Of a stretch of DNA of 64,000 nt, positions 51,201 through 62,220 are shown in pieces. Every line of letters starts with the position of its first letter. Position 1 is the first letter of the stretch. Source of the stretch: Henckelia pumila (taxonomy: Eukaryota > Streptophyta > Magnoliopsida > Lamiales > Gesneriaceae); assembly GCF_033568475.1 (NCBI RefSeq), contig NC_133120.1, positions 88,182,151 to 88,246,150 of the forward strand, in the 5' to 3' direction. The notes under the pieces were generated by a model. That model saw only the letters and a program-made list of their open reading frames with translations, was not told the DNA's origin and ran no database searches. A program made the translations under genes and the position numbers.

Positions 51201-53283
51201 GGTGTCTCACTGCTGTTGTTGTATGTGGTTGATAACTTGATATATATGTCACTATGATCTTGGCTAACGGTAAGGAATCGTTGTAGCGATCTGTTTGGAG
51301 GGAATCCTCAAGACCGCCGAAAGATGTCTGTATTTTTTCACTGAATCCGTGCACTTTTAATAAACTGCCATTCTCAAAACCCGATTGTCGGTCTCATTGT
51401 TGTTAAATGTCCAAAGGCGGAGGGGTGTGGCGAAGCCCTACCTAGTACCTAGATTCGACCTCTTTCTGAAGTGTCTCTTAAAACAGTTTTCACAATATTT
51501 TGTTTTATTTAATGTTATAAATGTGACATGATATTAATTTACTAATGGATATTTGCTCTCTCTCTCGTTGTTCAATTGTTTGAAAAGTACAATCAAATGT
51601 TGCATGATATAAACATCTACACCAATATATATTTTAAAATATTATACCTATTTGTAAATGTTTAGACTACAGGCCATTTGTGCACCTTGTGCTTTAGTAA
51701 CGAGTGAGGAAGCTATTAAAGGATGGATGCAAAATAAATTTATTTTTTCTGTTAATGTGTCTATTAGGCACCACAATGAAAAGGTTGTATGGGTTGGTAA
51801 TTTGTTGGACAATGCTTGATTTGTTTCATTGAATAGATTTGAAGAACTAGTCAGTGTAGAGCGTTGTAATCATTTGACCGATGTCTAGAGCATTGTAACC
51901 ATTTGACCATTTAAATAGGAGTTGTAAACCTCTAGCAAAGAGGCACGGTCAATGAACTCGGGAAGTTAATGATTGCAATGAATTTTAATTAATGCAAATC
52001 TGGATCCATCTGGAATGCATCTCCTATAATTTGTTTGGTCATCGAAAAGTTAACTTTTTGAAAGTTAACTTCTTTAGTAATATCTTATGGGTGCACTAGT
52101 ACACTAATTTTTTATGACAAATCCAAATTTCCCATTTTGTATTCCTTGGAATTTGATTTCCTGTGTTTTCTGCTTATATTCTTGACTGGCTTTTAAAAAT
52201 AAACTCAACACCGCAGGATAATTTGCAGTCTAGCTGTTTTACTTATCAGTTTCAGTCCTAATTTTTTACAGAAGTTATTAGTTGCCAACACTTTGGTTAT
52301 ATTACACATGTACGATAAGATATTACTTTTTTGTTTACAGGTATTTGTTTTGTTGCTCCTACTCCCACAATGTTGCTCCAAAAGGGAAATATATCGCATT
52401 TGTGTCAACAGAAGCAGAAACCGACCACCCTGAGAGTGAACTGAAGCCTGGTATTGATCTTCTTGGACCCGTGGATGAGATTTTCTTTGAAACTTATGAC
52501 AGATATGAACCAGTCAACGAGCCTTCATTGGATAATTGCTTTGTATCTACAGTAAGTTTCTAGCAAATTTTGTTCCTGTTCAAGTGCTTGGTACAATATT
52601 TTTTTTGTTTATATACTCATTCAACTCTTTGTGACAGAGTTATGATGCCACGACTCATTTTGAGTCCACGGTCGTGGATGTTCTGAATATGTATACCTTG
52701 ATCACTGGAAAGGTGAGACTTGAAATTCTCTACTTCAGTATTTAACGCTATTGTTATCTTTCAGTGCTACACATTATAATCCATTTACGGAAACTGCCTG
52801 ACCCTGTATGATTAAAAAGCAGTAGAATCATTTTATCATCCCTCTTGCTTCAAGGTTAGCATGTCTGGTGAAATCCGTTTAAAATATTATCCTTTCGGGG
52901 ATGAACAATGGGGAAAGTTTCTTCTGACAAAATGGATACCGCTTCATATCCTTAGATTCACTTAACCAATCATATGCATAGTAGTCTACTGGAATATCAA
53001 AACATTTTTGTTGTTGGGTGAAATTGATGTTGTAACTTGTAAAGATGGGAACCGTGTATTAACTATCTATTAGCTGCTTTGTACTTTTTGGGAGATTTGA
53101 ACCGATTAATGCAACTATATGTAAAATTGAATAACTTGGACCGGAAGCTGTTACCTGTATTCACTTTAAGACACCGGTTTACCGTATTAAACTGGAAAAA
53201 TGGTAATTGATTTCCTTCATCTGGTGTCACAGGTTCTTGACCTCAATGTGGACTTGAGTGCTGCAAGTGCTGCTGAAGAGTGA
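45252..53283 (+). CDS. GDI1: Rab GDP-dissociation inhibitor (GDI)
   Basis: GDI extracts GDP-bound prenylated Rab GTPases from membranes and holds them in the cytosol for recycling in vesicle traffic. Thirteen exons: 45252-45338, 46974-47036, 47159-47242, 47337-47444, 47555-47727, 48453-48564, 48685-48765, 48962-49024, 49786-49887, 50711-50835, 52341-52551, 52638-52712 and 53233-53283. They sum to 1335 nt, 444 residues, about the family length. Conserved blocks are visible: [17 protein letters not shown] at the N-terminus, [11 protein letters not shown], the [14 protein letters not shown] Rab-binding region, [32 protein letters not shown] and the acidic tail ASAAEE. All borders are GT-AG with matching phases. 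The gene appears intact. I take it as the counterpart of At2g44100. Confidence 0.97.
50836..52340 (+). other. Intron 10 of the GDI gene
   Basis: 1505 bp, the second longest GDI intron after intron 1 (45339-46973, 1635 bp). No gene or clear element in either. Confidence 0.7.
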
Positions 53284-53668
53284 GCAAACTCTGTTGTTTG
53301 TACTTGCACTTTTGTGTGCTAAATTACCCCCCAAACAAAAGTCTGTGATGGAACTCAGCTTTATTTGACCTGACTGTTTTTCTTGCTAATGTTATCTAAA
53401 ACTCGAAACATTTGTTCAGAATTCCCTTGTTTTCTTGCGAATATTTGTTTGGATTCCAGTTGTGGCAAGCATCTAAGTTTGAGTTTATTGCAGTTTTTTT
53501 TTAAATAAATTAAAATTTATATAAAAATTCTATGTGGGTAATTTAAAATTAAGGTGGTGCACTATAAAAGTAGATGAATAAAATTGATCAGATTGCTTGC
53601 TTGGTCGTTTTAGTAAATTTTAATTTTAATTTTAATAAAAAATATATGTAGTGATGATAAATTTGTAA
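53284..53668. other. 3' region of GDI gene
   Basis: 3' UTR and AT-rich spacer; nothing else recognised. Confidence 0.6.
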
Positions 53669-53678
53669 TAAAAATTAT

Positions 53679-54435
53679 GAGTAAAAATTATTTTGGTATA
53701 TGAACTATTGATAAAATGTCAAATTGGTACATGAATTATTGAAAATGGTTTAATTGGTATATAATCAAACTCAAGCCAATTTTGTCATTTACTTAAATTG
53801 TTTTTAAATTAAATATTGTTATTAAATTGATTAATTGAACTACATACATATTTTTATCTTTTAAATTATTATATTAATTACAATTATAAATATAAATTCA
53901 TATTTATTAATTACTATACTATAAAAAAAATATTATATATCATTATACGAAAAAATATTCAACGTAAAATTTATAGATTATAAATGAAAGACACACATAT
54001 ATAATTTTAAATTTGATTAATATAAATAATAATAATATAGCATAAATAAACAGAAATATATATATTTTTTATTATATATTTTTAATATATATTATTTTTT
54101 AATATATAATTTATCAATTGTTATATATATGTGTGTATGTGCATGTTTGTATTAATTAATATTTACAATATTTCGTACAATGAGTACGATCTCTTTTTGT
54201 AATATAAAATTTAAATAAATATAAATTTATGTTTATAATTGTATTAATAATAAAAATTTAAAAATAAATTGTGTATCTATTTTAATTTAACAAAAATATT
54301 AGAGTTTAAAATAATGTAGGTGGAGGGTAAAATTGACTTTATAAGTTGATTATGTACCAATTAAACCATTTTTAATAGTTCATGTACCAATTTGACATTT
54401 TACTAATAGTTCGTGTATCAAAATGAATTTTACTC
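53679..54435. mobile_element. MULE-like non-autonomous element with 10-bp target duplication
   Basis: Terminal inverted repeats of about 90 bp begin GAGTAAAA and share the phrases AAATGTCAAATTGGTACATGAA and GGTTTAATTGGTA in order. The perfect decamer TAAAAATTAT flanks both ends (53669-53678 and 54436-54445). A 9-11-bp duplication with long inverted repeats is the Mutator-like pattern. The interior is A/T with no transposase. Confidence 0.8.
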
Positions 54436-54445
54436 TAAAAATTAT

Positions 54446-56259
54446 ATGTAGTGAACATCACAAGTTTTTATGCATGTTATACTTAATATAATACTTGTGC
54501 TTGGAAGTATGAGTTACGTGCGTGTACAGTTTTTTTTTTAAATTGTTTTTTGTTAAAATAGCGATAATTTCATAATTATCAAAAGTATTGCAATTAAAAT
54601 TAGATGCGTAGAATGATAAATATCTAAGCAAATGAGGGTGATCGTGCAATTAAGATGAAATCTATATCAACGGATCAACCTACTATTTTATCTTTATTCA
54701 TTCATATTTAATATAAGTATAGATAGTATACATTATGTCTCGTCCTAAGGTTATATATATTTTTTATTCGACTCAAATATATATAATTTAGTATCTATAT
54801 TTAATATTTTATTTTATGTTTTCTAACAATCTTTATTCATTAAATGAATGAGTTACTTTCAACGACCTTTTATATAATATTCAAAAACTTATTAAATAAA
54901 AATAAAAATGAGAATTTTCGTGAAATTTAATTTTTTTCAGTATTTTTTTAATGTGAAAACACATGCACACGTAATGTGTGTAAAATTCAAAAAAAACAAA
55001 ATTTTTGCAGTGTAATATTTGCAAAATCACGAGAGAGACAATTATAATATTTGTGAAATCAGTACGAGTAAAAAAAACAATAGTATTGATATAGATGTAT
55101 AATTTTTTTTTTTAAAAAATAAGTTGATTAATATAGGTTATCCATGAAAAAATATTACTTTTTATGTCAAAAATATTATTTTTTATTGTAAATATGAGTA
55201 ACATTCACACATCTCACAGATAATGATCCGTGAGACCATCTCACAACAAAAAACCTACTCAAAACCTAATCATACAAAAAACGAAAAGGAAAAACACCTA
55301 CTTAAATAAATGCAGTAAAAATAAAATACATGATTTTTTTAAAAAAATATAAAATCCAAGTTTATTATTTTTGTGTATCGAAATTCCAAATGTACTTACG
55401 ATAAAAAAAAATAAATTTCAAATGTACTAAAAATGTGGCAGTCAACTATACGATATGCAAAATATATATTATAAAAAAAATTATTCGGTGTATTGTACAA
55501 GCTACTAAATAATCATTTTTTTAAAGAAAAGTTACTTAATAAATTTTAAAGTTATTATTTTTTTTATAAAAATGAATTATCTGATATACAATTATCACAA
55601 TTCGAATAAATTTTATAGGTACACGTGTAAACTGTATAGATACTATCATACTAGTTGTTGTGCACACGTAATGCATGCGTGTAGAATTCAAAGAAAACAA
55701 AGTTTTTGCAGTGCAAAATTTGCAAAATCATGAGAGAAACAATTATAATATTTGTGAAATCAGTACAAATGAAAAAAAAGTAAAAAAAATGAAAGAGAAT
55801 GGAAGTTGGGAGAATTTTGTGGGAGAGAAAGGTGCATTATGGTTACAAGAGTGAAAGAAGTGTGGAAAGGTCTTTATGATATTTTGTTCTTAAAAGAGTG
55901 AATATCATGATAGTATATTTGAGACATTTATATAAAATTATATTGATGTAATTAGGTCGCAGACCAAATAAGTTAGTAAGAGGTCCTCTTGCTTTACAAT
56001 AGTATTGATATAGATGTATAATTTTTTTTTTTAAAAAATAAGTTGATTAAAAAAATGAGCTTCCATCAAAGTAATTTGATTAAAACTTTTGAAATGTGTA
56101 TCATTATTAGTAATCAAATTTATTGATCAACCGCATATTTTTGAAAAGTAAATATTTTGTAAAATTTATTATTATCCAATTTATAAAGTAAACGTTGTGT
56201 ATGTGGTGGTTGAATAAAAGTGTGTTTGGACTAAGAAACTAAATAGTAAAAAATATTAT

Positions 56260-56293
<34 letters not shown>

Positions 56294-56908
56294 TTCAAAA
56301 AAAAGAAGAAGGTATTTAAAGAAAACAAAATTTTTGCAGTGTAATATTTGCAAAATCACGAGAGAGACTAGACAATTATAATATTTGTGAAATCAGTACA
56401 AATGAAAAAGAGTAAAAAAAACAATTTTTTTTTTTAAAAAAACAATTAATTTTATTGCTTTAGATGTGTTTGAATAGGTTTATTTTATATTGGTTTTAAA
56501 AGCATTTATTAGTTAAAACAAGTGTTTTTCTAAAAGTTATATTTATACCTTTTCAATTATTATTCTAATAACTAAAAAAAAAAACATTTTTTAATCTGTT
56601 TATCCAAATACAAAATTATTTTCTTAAAAAAATGTCAGTTTAATTTAAAAGCCAACTTTTGAAGATAAAATGATTTTATATCTAAACTTGCTCTGGTTAA
56701 CAAGGAAACGATATATCAAAACCATCAAGATATTTAAAATACACATACAAATAAATATCTTTTACACGATGGATTCTAGATATGGTTTCCAAAAATATAA
56801 TCGGAGTATATAATAATAATAATAAAAATATTTGAATTAATTGACATACAAGTCACAAGTTCATTATATATCCTCGAACGCGAAACCAAACCAAAAAAAA
56901 AAATTGTG
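54446..56908. other. AT-rich spacer with dispersed direct repeats
   Basis: A block of about 110 bp (TTTTTGCAGTG, TTTGCAAAATCA, GAGAGA, then AATTATAATATTTGTGAAATC) occurs at about 54990-55080, 55695-55775 and 56320-56410. Its companion TAGTATTGATATAGATGTATAA occurs at about 55082 and 56000. A TA run is at about 56268-56292. No gene is visible; the kinase promoter must lie at the right end. Confidence 0.65.
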
Positions 56909-58021
56909 ATGGCAAACAAACATCCTTGTCATTTGGATCGTCGATCCAAGAAGGGCTGCGGCGGAGGCGTTTCTCGGAGGCAGAAATTTGCTAGAAGAAG
57001 CAAGGGAGGACAGATTGGGATCGTGATCAAGAAAAGGGTAGAAATTGTTAATCTGAGTTCTGGAGAATCGAAAACACCCCCAAGCGTTTTGTCGAAGAAC
57101 ACATTAGGCTTAGATTCAGTCGGATACGGAAGCGTGGATGAATACCAACTCTTGTCCGAAATCAGCCACGGCTCGTACGGAGTGGTTTACAAAGCCATGG
57201 AGAAGAAGACCGGCCAAGTGGTGGCCATCAAGGAAGAATTTGACGGCTTCTGCGAATCCACTTCCAGAGAAATAGACATACTCAAATCAGTCACCCGCCA
57301 CCCATCGTTCGTGGGATTCAAGCGAGTCGTCGTGGACCAGTACGACGGCGTTTACGTGGTCATGGAGTATATGGAGAACGACCTCGGAAGGGCAATGAAA
57401 AATACAACTCCTCCTTTCGACGGGACTACTCGAGCACAAGCTCTCATCAAACAGTTGTTGGAGGGTGTCCGCTTCCTCCACGAAAACAGGATAATGCACA
57501 GGGACTTGAAGCCTTCCAACATCCTTCTCAACCACAAGGGAGAAGCCAAGATCTGCGATTTCGGGTTGTCGCGGCGATACGAAAGAGAAAGAGCATTCGG
57601 CTCCTACTCTCCTCATGTGGTGACTTTATGGTACAGGGCACCCGAGCTGCTTCTCGGGGCGAAGACATATTCGTGCGCCGTGGATATGTGGGCAGTGGGT
57701 TGCATCATGGCTGAAGTGCTGTTGCTTGGAGAAGTGATTTTCAGAGGGAATTCGGAGATGGATCAGATTAAGAAGGTGTACGAGATACTTGGGACCCCGG
57801 ATGATATCAGGTTGCCGGGATTTTCGAGCCTTCCCGGGAGCATGTTCAAGTTTGAAGAACAAGTACAGCCATTGAATCTACTGAGCAGGAAGTTCGGGCC
57901 GATTCTTTCGCAAGTGGGGATTGATCTGTTGAGCAAGCTCTTGCTTTACAATCCGGAAGAGAGGATTACAGCCAAGGATGCTCTCAATCACGATTGGTTT
58001 CGGGAAATCATCATCGATTAA
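56909..58021 (+). CDS. CDK-like serine/threonine protein kinase, intronless
   Basis: 370 residues from the ATG at 56909. Residues 1-75 are basic and unlike other kinases. The kinase domain spans about 79-364: a glycine loop ISHGSYGVV (85-93; the first Gly is Ser), VAIK (Lys108), ESTSREIDIL (116-125) in place of the cyclin-binding PSTAIRE/PLTSLRE helix, HRDLKPSN (197-204), DFG (217-219) and WYRAPE (241-246). The DMWAVGCIMAE block follows, then a LLYNPEERITA block near the end. All catalytic residues are present, so it is probably active. The closest families by eye are the CDKG/CDK11 group. The lack of introns suggests origin by retroposition, whereas plant CDKG genes as I recall them have introns. 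Confidence 0.88.
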   Translation: MANKHPCHLDRRSKKGCGGGVSRRQKFARRSKGGQIGIVIKKRVEIVNLSSGESKTPPSVLSKNTLGLDSVGYGSVDEYQLLSEISHGSYGVVYKAMEKKTGQVVAIKEEFDGFCESTSREIDILKSVTRHPSFVGFKRVVVDQYDGVYVVMEYMENDLGRAMKNTTPPFDGTTRAQALIKQLLEGVRFLHENRIMHRDLKPSNILLNHKGEAKICDFGLSRRYERERAFGSYSPHVVTLWYRAPELLLGAKTYSCAVDMWAVGCIMAEVLLLGEVIFRGNSEMDQIKKVYEILGTPDDIRLPGFSSLPGSMFKFEEQVQPLNLLSRKFGPILSQVGIDLLSKLLLYNPEERITAKDALNHDWFREIIID

Positions 58022-58539
58022 TTATGTATAATTTTTAGTTTAGTTTGATTTGGAGGTTCATGGATCGATCCACGTCTGTAAACATAACATTTGATGATCC
58101 ATCTTTTAGCTATGATGAAAACATTAATTGTTAATATATATATATATAATTCATTCATTGTGTATATATATATATATAGTAAAATTGTAAAAGTACTTTA
58201 TGTTCTAATTCATCTTAATTAAGTTTTCTAAATCAGGTGTTATATATATATATATTGACGAATACTCCAAACCATTGATATTGATTGGAATATATATAAT
58301 TAAAGACCTTTTTATGTGTATTTTTTAAGCTTAATAAGTATATTAAATATTATATTTCATGTCTTAAGCTTGCGCTATTTTTTAATTCCTATAATATTTC
58401 AGATGCTATCATGAACTGTGCGAAGAAATTAAATGGTAGTACAAATTTAAAAAATTTACTTCAAAGTTCGTATCATATGAATTTAAAATTACTGGCCGGG
58501 ATTTTGAATAATAACAAACTAATTAGACACGGACTCCTA
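58022..58539. other. 3' region of the kinase gene
   Basis: AT-rich with short TA runs near 58134-58148, 58163-58178 and 58243-58256. No gene recognised. Confidence 0.7.
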
Positions 58540-58895
58540 TTAATTATGTTTCAGAAACGTAATGCCATTCATTTTCTCACTACATTAATGCAAAGGGGGA
58601 CCTTGCATTGTGCGGTTCCTAATTCATACTGATATATATATATGTTACGTACTTTCAAATTAAGCTGTTGATGGCAGTTTTAATTTGTGTTCAAAACCGA
58701 GGGGAATTAAGGTAAACAAACAAACAAACGAACAAACAAACTTTTTTGTTTGCTTGAATCTTTGTCATAAAATTGTTGATTCTTGGATTGATAATTTAAT
58801 GTAACAGATTCACAAAAGCTGTTCATTTATGGTCATGTGTGTTACAATGAAGATGATCCTAATTCTGAAATTCTCTGGTTGTGTGAAAGCTTTAG
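58540..58895 (+). pseudogene. Decayed copy of part of the GDI gene, introns retained
   Basis: Aligned by eye with GDI 47310-47690, this keeps the exon 4 end (ATGCCATTCATTTTCTCA, then ATTCATACTGAT, then GCTGTTGATGGCAGTTTT), the GGTAAAC donor, intron words (TCTTTGTCATAA, TGTTGATT), the GTAACAGATTCACAA acceptor of exon 5, and CTGTTCATTTATG with GAAGATGATCCTAA. It then jumps to the border of exon 7 (compare GDI 48659-48690). Several blocks are deleted and the frame is lost. Because introns are kept, it came from DNA duplication and not from a messenger. Confidence 0.85.
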
Positions 58896-59545
58896 ATGCG
58901 GTTTGCCACCGCTTCTAAACTTTTACCTCCGGTTCAATTCCCGTCTCGCTTGTTGGCGGAGCTAAAGGTTTTAGAAGCAAAAGTCTCTCCCGGTGGTACA
59001 GCTTTTATAACCGTTTCTATTGGTGTTCAATTGAGGCGGCTGCTAAACGCATCTATTGCCATCTATTAGAGCGGTTATGAAACGAATCATCAGTTTATTT
59101 TTAGTCACATTTTCTACTATTAGAAACGGTCAATACCCGTTTTTAATTCATTGCTTTAGCGGCGGAGGTATTACCGCTTCTATAGATACTCCAGCGGCGG
59201 TGCAACAACCGCTTCTGTAGATACTCCCGCAGAGGTGGTATAACCGCTGTTATAGGTCCTATCGATGCGGTTGTAAAACGCGGCGAATGCAACAATAGCA
59301 TCGGAGAATAACCGCTTATATATATTGATATAGAAGCGGTTAACAAATACTTCATAATCATTGATGTTTGTGCGTAACCTAAGATTTAACAACGGTTATT
59401 AACCATTTGTAATGCTTGATTCTATAACGGTTTTCAAACCGCCCTTATATCTTTATTCGTTAATCATGTGTTCTAAAAGCGGTTTTTCAGAATGATTTAA
59501 CCAAGAATTAGAAATGGTTATAGTTTTTTTTTTCTAATAGTTAGA
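58896..59545. mobile_element. CACTA-like subterminal repeat block
   Basis: ACCGCTTCT and its complement AAGCGGT recur more than ten times, mixed with GCGGCGG variants, in both orientations. At 59108 CTACTATTAGAAA and at 59530-59543 its near-complement TTTCTAATAGTTAG form an inverted pair, close to the CACTA(C/G)TAGAAA ends of plant CACTA elements. Together they suggest a small CACTA-type element or the end of a larger one. Confidence 0.55.
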
Positions 59546-59795
59546 TAAATCGTTGATATAGATTTTGTCCATCTATACACTCCTTTTGCCGTGGCTTGCT
59601 GTTAAATATTGCATACTACAATGATGCAATCTCAACCACAATTCATGAATAATATATAATAAAAATAAAGGAACTTTTATACCAAGCAAAACCACACTTC
59701 AATCTACCAAATATATAACTCCATCAACAAATAAGTCTCCATAAAACATACGAAAATGATAATAAAAACCAAAGTACTTGTCCTTAATATTCTAA
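59546..59795. other. Spacer within the CACTA-like region
   Basis: AT-rich and shorter than a gene; likely 3' flank of the minus-strand gene at 59796-60650. Nothing else recognised. Confidence 0.5.
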
Positions 59796-60650
59796 CTAGA
59801 GGTTATGCTCTTCTCGTGGTGGAGATTTGCGCATACTTCCATTTGTGATTGAAAGAGCATTTGCGTGTTGATTCATAATATCCTCCATCACAGCCGCCAT
59901 CTAAAAAAATAAATATAGTTTAAAATCATTAATTTACACAAATAATTATAACTTATTTCTTGGGATTAAGAATTTATACCTGTCTTGGTAGTGACTCGGG
60001 TTCATGAGATCCTCCAGCAGTTCCAAATGTCATAGTTTGCATGATGTGTGTTAAATGTTGCATATGTTGTTCTTGCATCTGTCTCATCATTCGTGCCATT
60101 ATTTCTGCCTCCCTTTGAGCTTGGCGAGCTTCCATATCTCTCATTTTCTCTTCCATTTCCTTAACTTTGTTTGATATATTTGGAGTAGAATGAGAGGTTT
60201 GAATATAAATGGGCATACGCTTACAATGCTCAGGAAATACTTGACTCCCAAACATCGAACTCGACTAGAATGTTTGGGTCCAAATACATCACTATATAAA
60301 AATAAAATTAACATCAAACAATATGTAATAGTTTTAACAATAATTATGAAACTATAACAAAAAAATTTATTACCAAAATGCTTCCTCATGCACTTCTATC
60401 GATTGTGTTCCCTCGGGCTTATTGATGAGATGACGTTGTACAAACTCCTCCAATAATTCCTAACAAGAGTTGTTTGTTTATAAAATGAATAGAGTATATA
60501 GAAGTTAATATATGAGAACATTTTTACCTCCACTCGTATTGCTTCATCATCAACTGGAGCACATACTTTCTTTTTACTACTTCGACTCAATTGTATTATT
60601 TCAATACGAGTCTGCTTTCTACCATTCTCCCGACATTAATAAGATAACAA
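59796..60650 (-). pseudogene. Ptta/En/Spm-type plant transposase gene, truncated
   Basis: Minus-strand exons are inferred at 60528 to about 60650, 60374-60459, 59980-60291 and 59796-59900, all with GT-AG borders. They read ENGRKQTRIEI...APVDDEAIRVE, then EEFVQRHL.NKPEGTQSIEVHEEAFW, then DVFGPKHSSRVRCLG, then a coiled coil (KVKEMEEKMRDMEARQAQRE) rich in Met and Gln. This series matches the C-terminal half of the transposase domain carried by plant CACTA elements. A frameshift is needed after RVRCLG, and the N-terminal half is missing where the next LTR element begins. The protein would bind subterminal repeats if whole. Confidence 0.7.
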
Positions 60651-60662
60651 GTAACATACTAT

Positions 60663-60701
60663 TAGAACCTAATGGGGGGGGGGGGGGGGATTTAGGTTCT
60701 A
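60663..60701. repeat. G homopolymer inside a perfect 10-bp inverted repeat
   Basis: TAGAACCTAA (60663-60672) and TTAGGTTCTA (60692-60701) are exact complements flanking sixteen consecutive G residues. In LTR transcripts this would form a hairpin with a C-run loop. Homopolymer length is easily misread. Confidence 0.85.
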
Positions 60702-61228
60702 TTGGCAACTTTAGCAATTTAAAGCAATTATGCTAGTATGCAAGCGGAAGACTTAAAGCAATTAATAATAAGTGCGGTAAATAAATGTGTAATGTAGATA
60801 AAGCAGTAAAAGGGATAAGAGATGTTTATGGAAGTTCGACGATAAATCGTCTACGTCTCTCCTTCTTGGTTAAGATCGATTAACCAAGGATCCACTAGTA
60901 CTTCAACGTCTTGGCCTTGATGGCTCCAAGGATAGCCGTACAACTCAACACGATCACCGCGCTGATACAACTCAACACTTGGCCTTAAGGGCTCCAAGGA
61001 TAGCCACAACACTCGTATAATACAATTGTCTTCATACACAAGTGTTTACAACAACCGAGCAACCAACTCACGAATGAACTTATACAAACAACCCTCGATT
61101 TTGAATATAACACACAAATATTTCTTGAACTTTTGAAGGAGAGGATCTTGCTTGCAAAGAGACATGAGAGTGAATTGGTGAGTTCAAATGACTTCAAATG
61201 GCATGTATTTATAGCTGAAAATTCGGGC

Positions 61229-61441
61229 AGGTTCGTTGCGTCCGTTCGGGCCATCGTTGCATCCGTTCGGCGCACATTAAATTCTTTCGGCGTTGTTGAC
61301 TAACGTTGCATCCGTTCGTAGGTTCGTTGCGTCCGTTCGGCGCATTGCGGCTTTTGTCGGATGACTTTTTTCCTTAAAAATTGGATCGTGTTCTTGACAA
61401 GGAACGTTGCGTCCGTTCCTAGGTTCGTTACGTCCGTTCGG
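61229..61441 (+). promoter_or_regulatory. Motif array CGTTGCGTCCGTTCGG in U3
   Basis: About seven copies with G/A variation lie at and just above the minus-strand TATA box. The complementary orientation of a sister motif is found at 63603-63950. Confidence 0.7.
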
Positions 61442-61943
61442 CATAATTCAGACTGCGCGACAAACTTCAAAAATTCATATCTCATAATCCGTGAGTCGGA
61501 TCAACTTGAAATTTGAACAGTAGCTTTAGAACATCCTGAATTTCATTGTGAACTGTAGAGATTGGATTTGAAAGTCCCAAACGATTCCAGTATTTTTCTG
61601 AAGTTACTTCGTCGTATTTTTGCTTCTAATTCTGCGCGGCACTTTTAAAAAAATCATAACTCCAAATCCGTCCGTCGGATCGACTTGAATTTTGGACCGT
61701 AGCTTTTTAGCATCCTAAAATTTAATATGATTGGTGGAGATCGAAATTGGATGATTCAAACATTCTCAGTAATTTTCGCAATGTTCTTCTCCATAATAAT
61801 GTTTATAATAATCTAATCTGCAAAGTCTCACTTTAAACGATTAGAAATAATAACCTAGTTTTGTAATTATCAAAACAAGATAAGTTATCTCATTAAAAAC
61901 ATTAATCTCATTTAAGATATTTGTATGCCTTTAAGGCGTAACA

Positions 61944-61957
61944 ATCTCCCTCTTTTT
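61944..61957 (-). other. Polypurine tract of the second copia-type element
   Basis: The reverse complement AAAAAGAGGGAGAT ends directly at the LTR start. Confidence 0.8.
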
Positions 61958-62220
61958 GATAATCACAAAACTTGGTTAAACAGGAGATATAAAGTGTAAT
62001 TTAAATACATATAAAAAGATCCCCCTTAAAGTAACAATAATTTAACCAAAATGTTTATCACATAATCAATTTTTATTTAGCCAATTTGAATATTTAACCA
62101 AATTAATTTTCCTCCTTTTTGTGATAATTAAAAAGGCAACAAATATGATAAATAAATAACACAATAAATAAAAGCATATTTCATTAATAGAGAATTTACA
62201 AAATACATCAAAATATAAAA
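61958..62220 (-). other. Non-coding 3' part of the second copia-type element
   Basis: AT-rich, between the ORF stop and the purine tract. No feature beyond the TGTGATTATCAAAA block. Confidence 0.6.

Larger units (their letters stand above)
60651..61943 (-). repeat. 3' LTR of a second copia-type element
   Basis: On the minus strand it starts TGTTACGCC (61943) directly after a purine tract and an AGTTTTGTGATTATCAAAAA block, typical of copia 3' ends. A TATA-like GCTATAAATA is at about 61206-61215. Upstream of it are about seven CGTTGCGTCCGTTCGG-type motifs (61229-61441). The lower limit is uncertain: the sequence passes a 16-base G run and reaches the CACTA gene near 60650 without a clear CA end. 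Confidence 0.65.

Noticed and set aside
57287-57862. Minus-strand ORFs under the kinase gene
   Set aside because: Shadows of the plus-strand frame.
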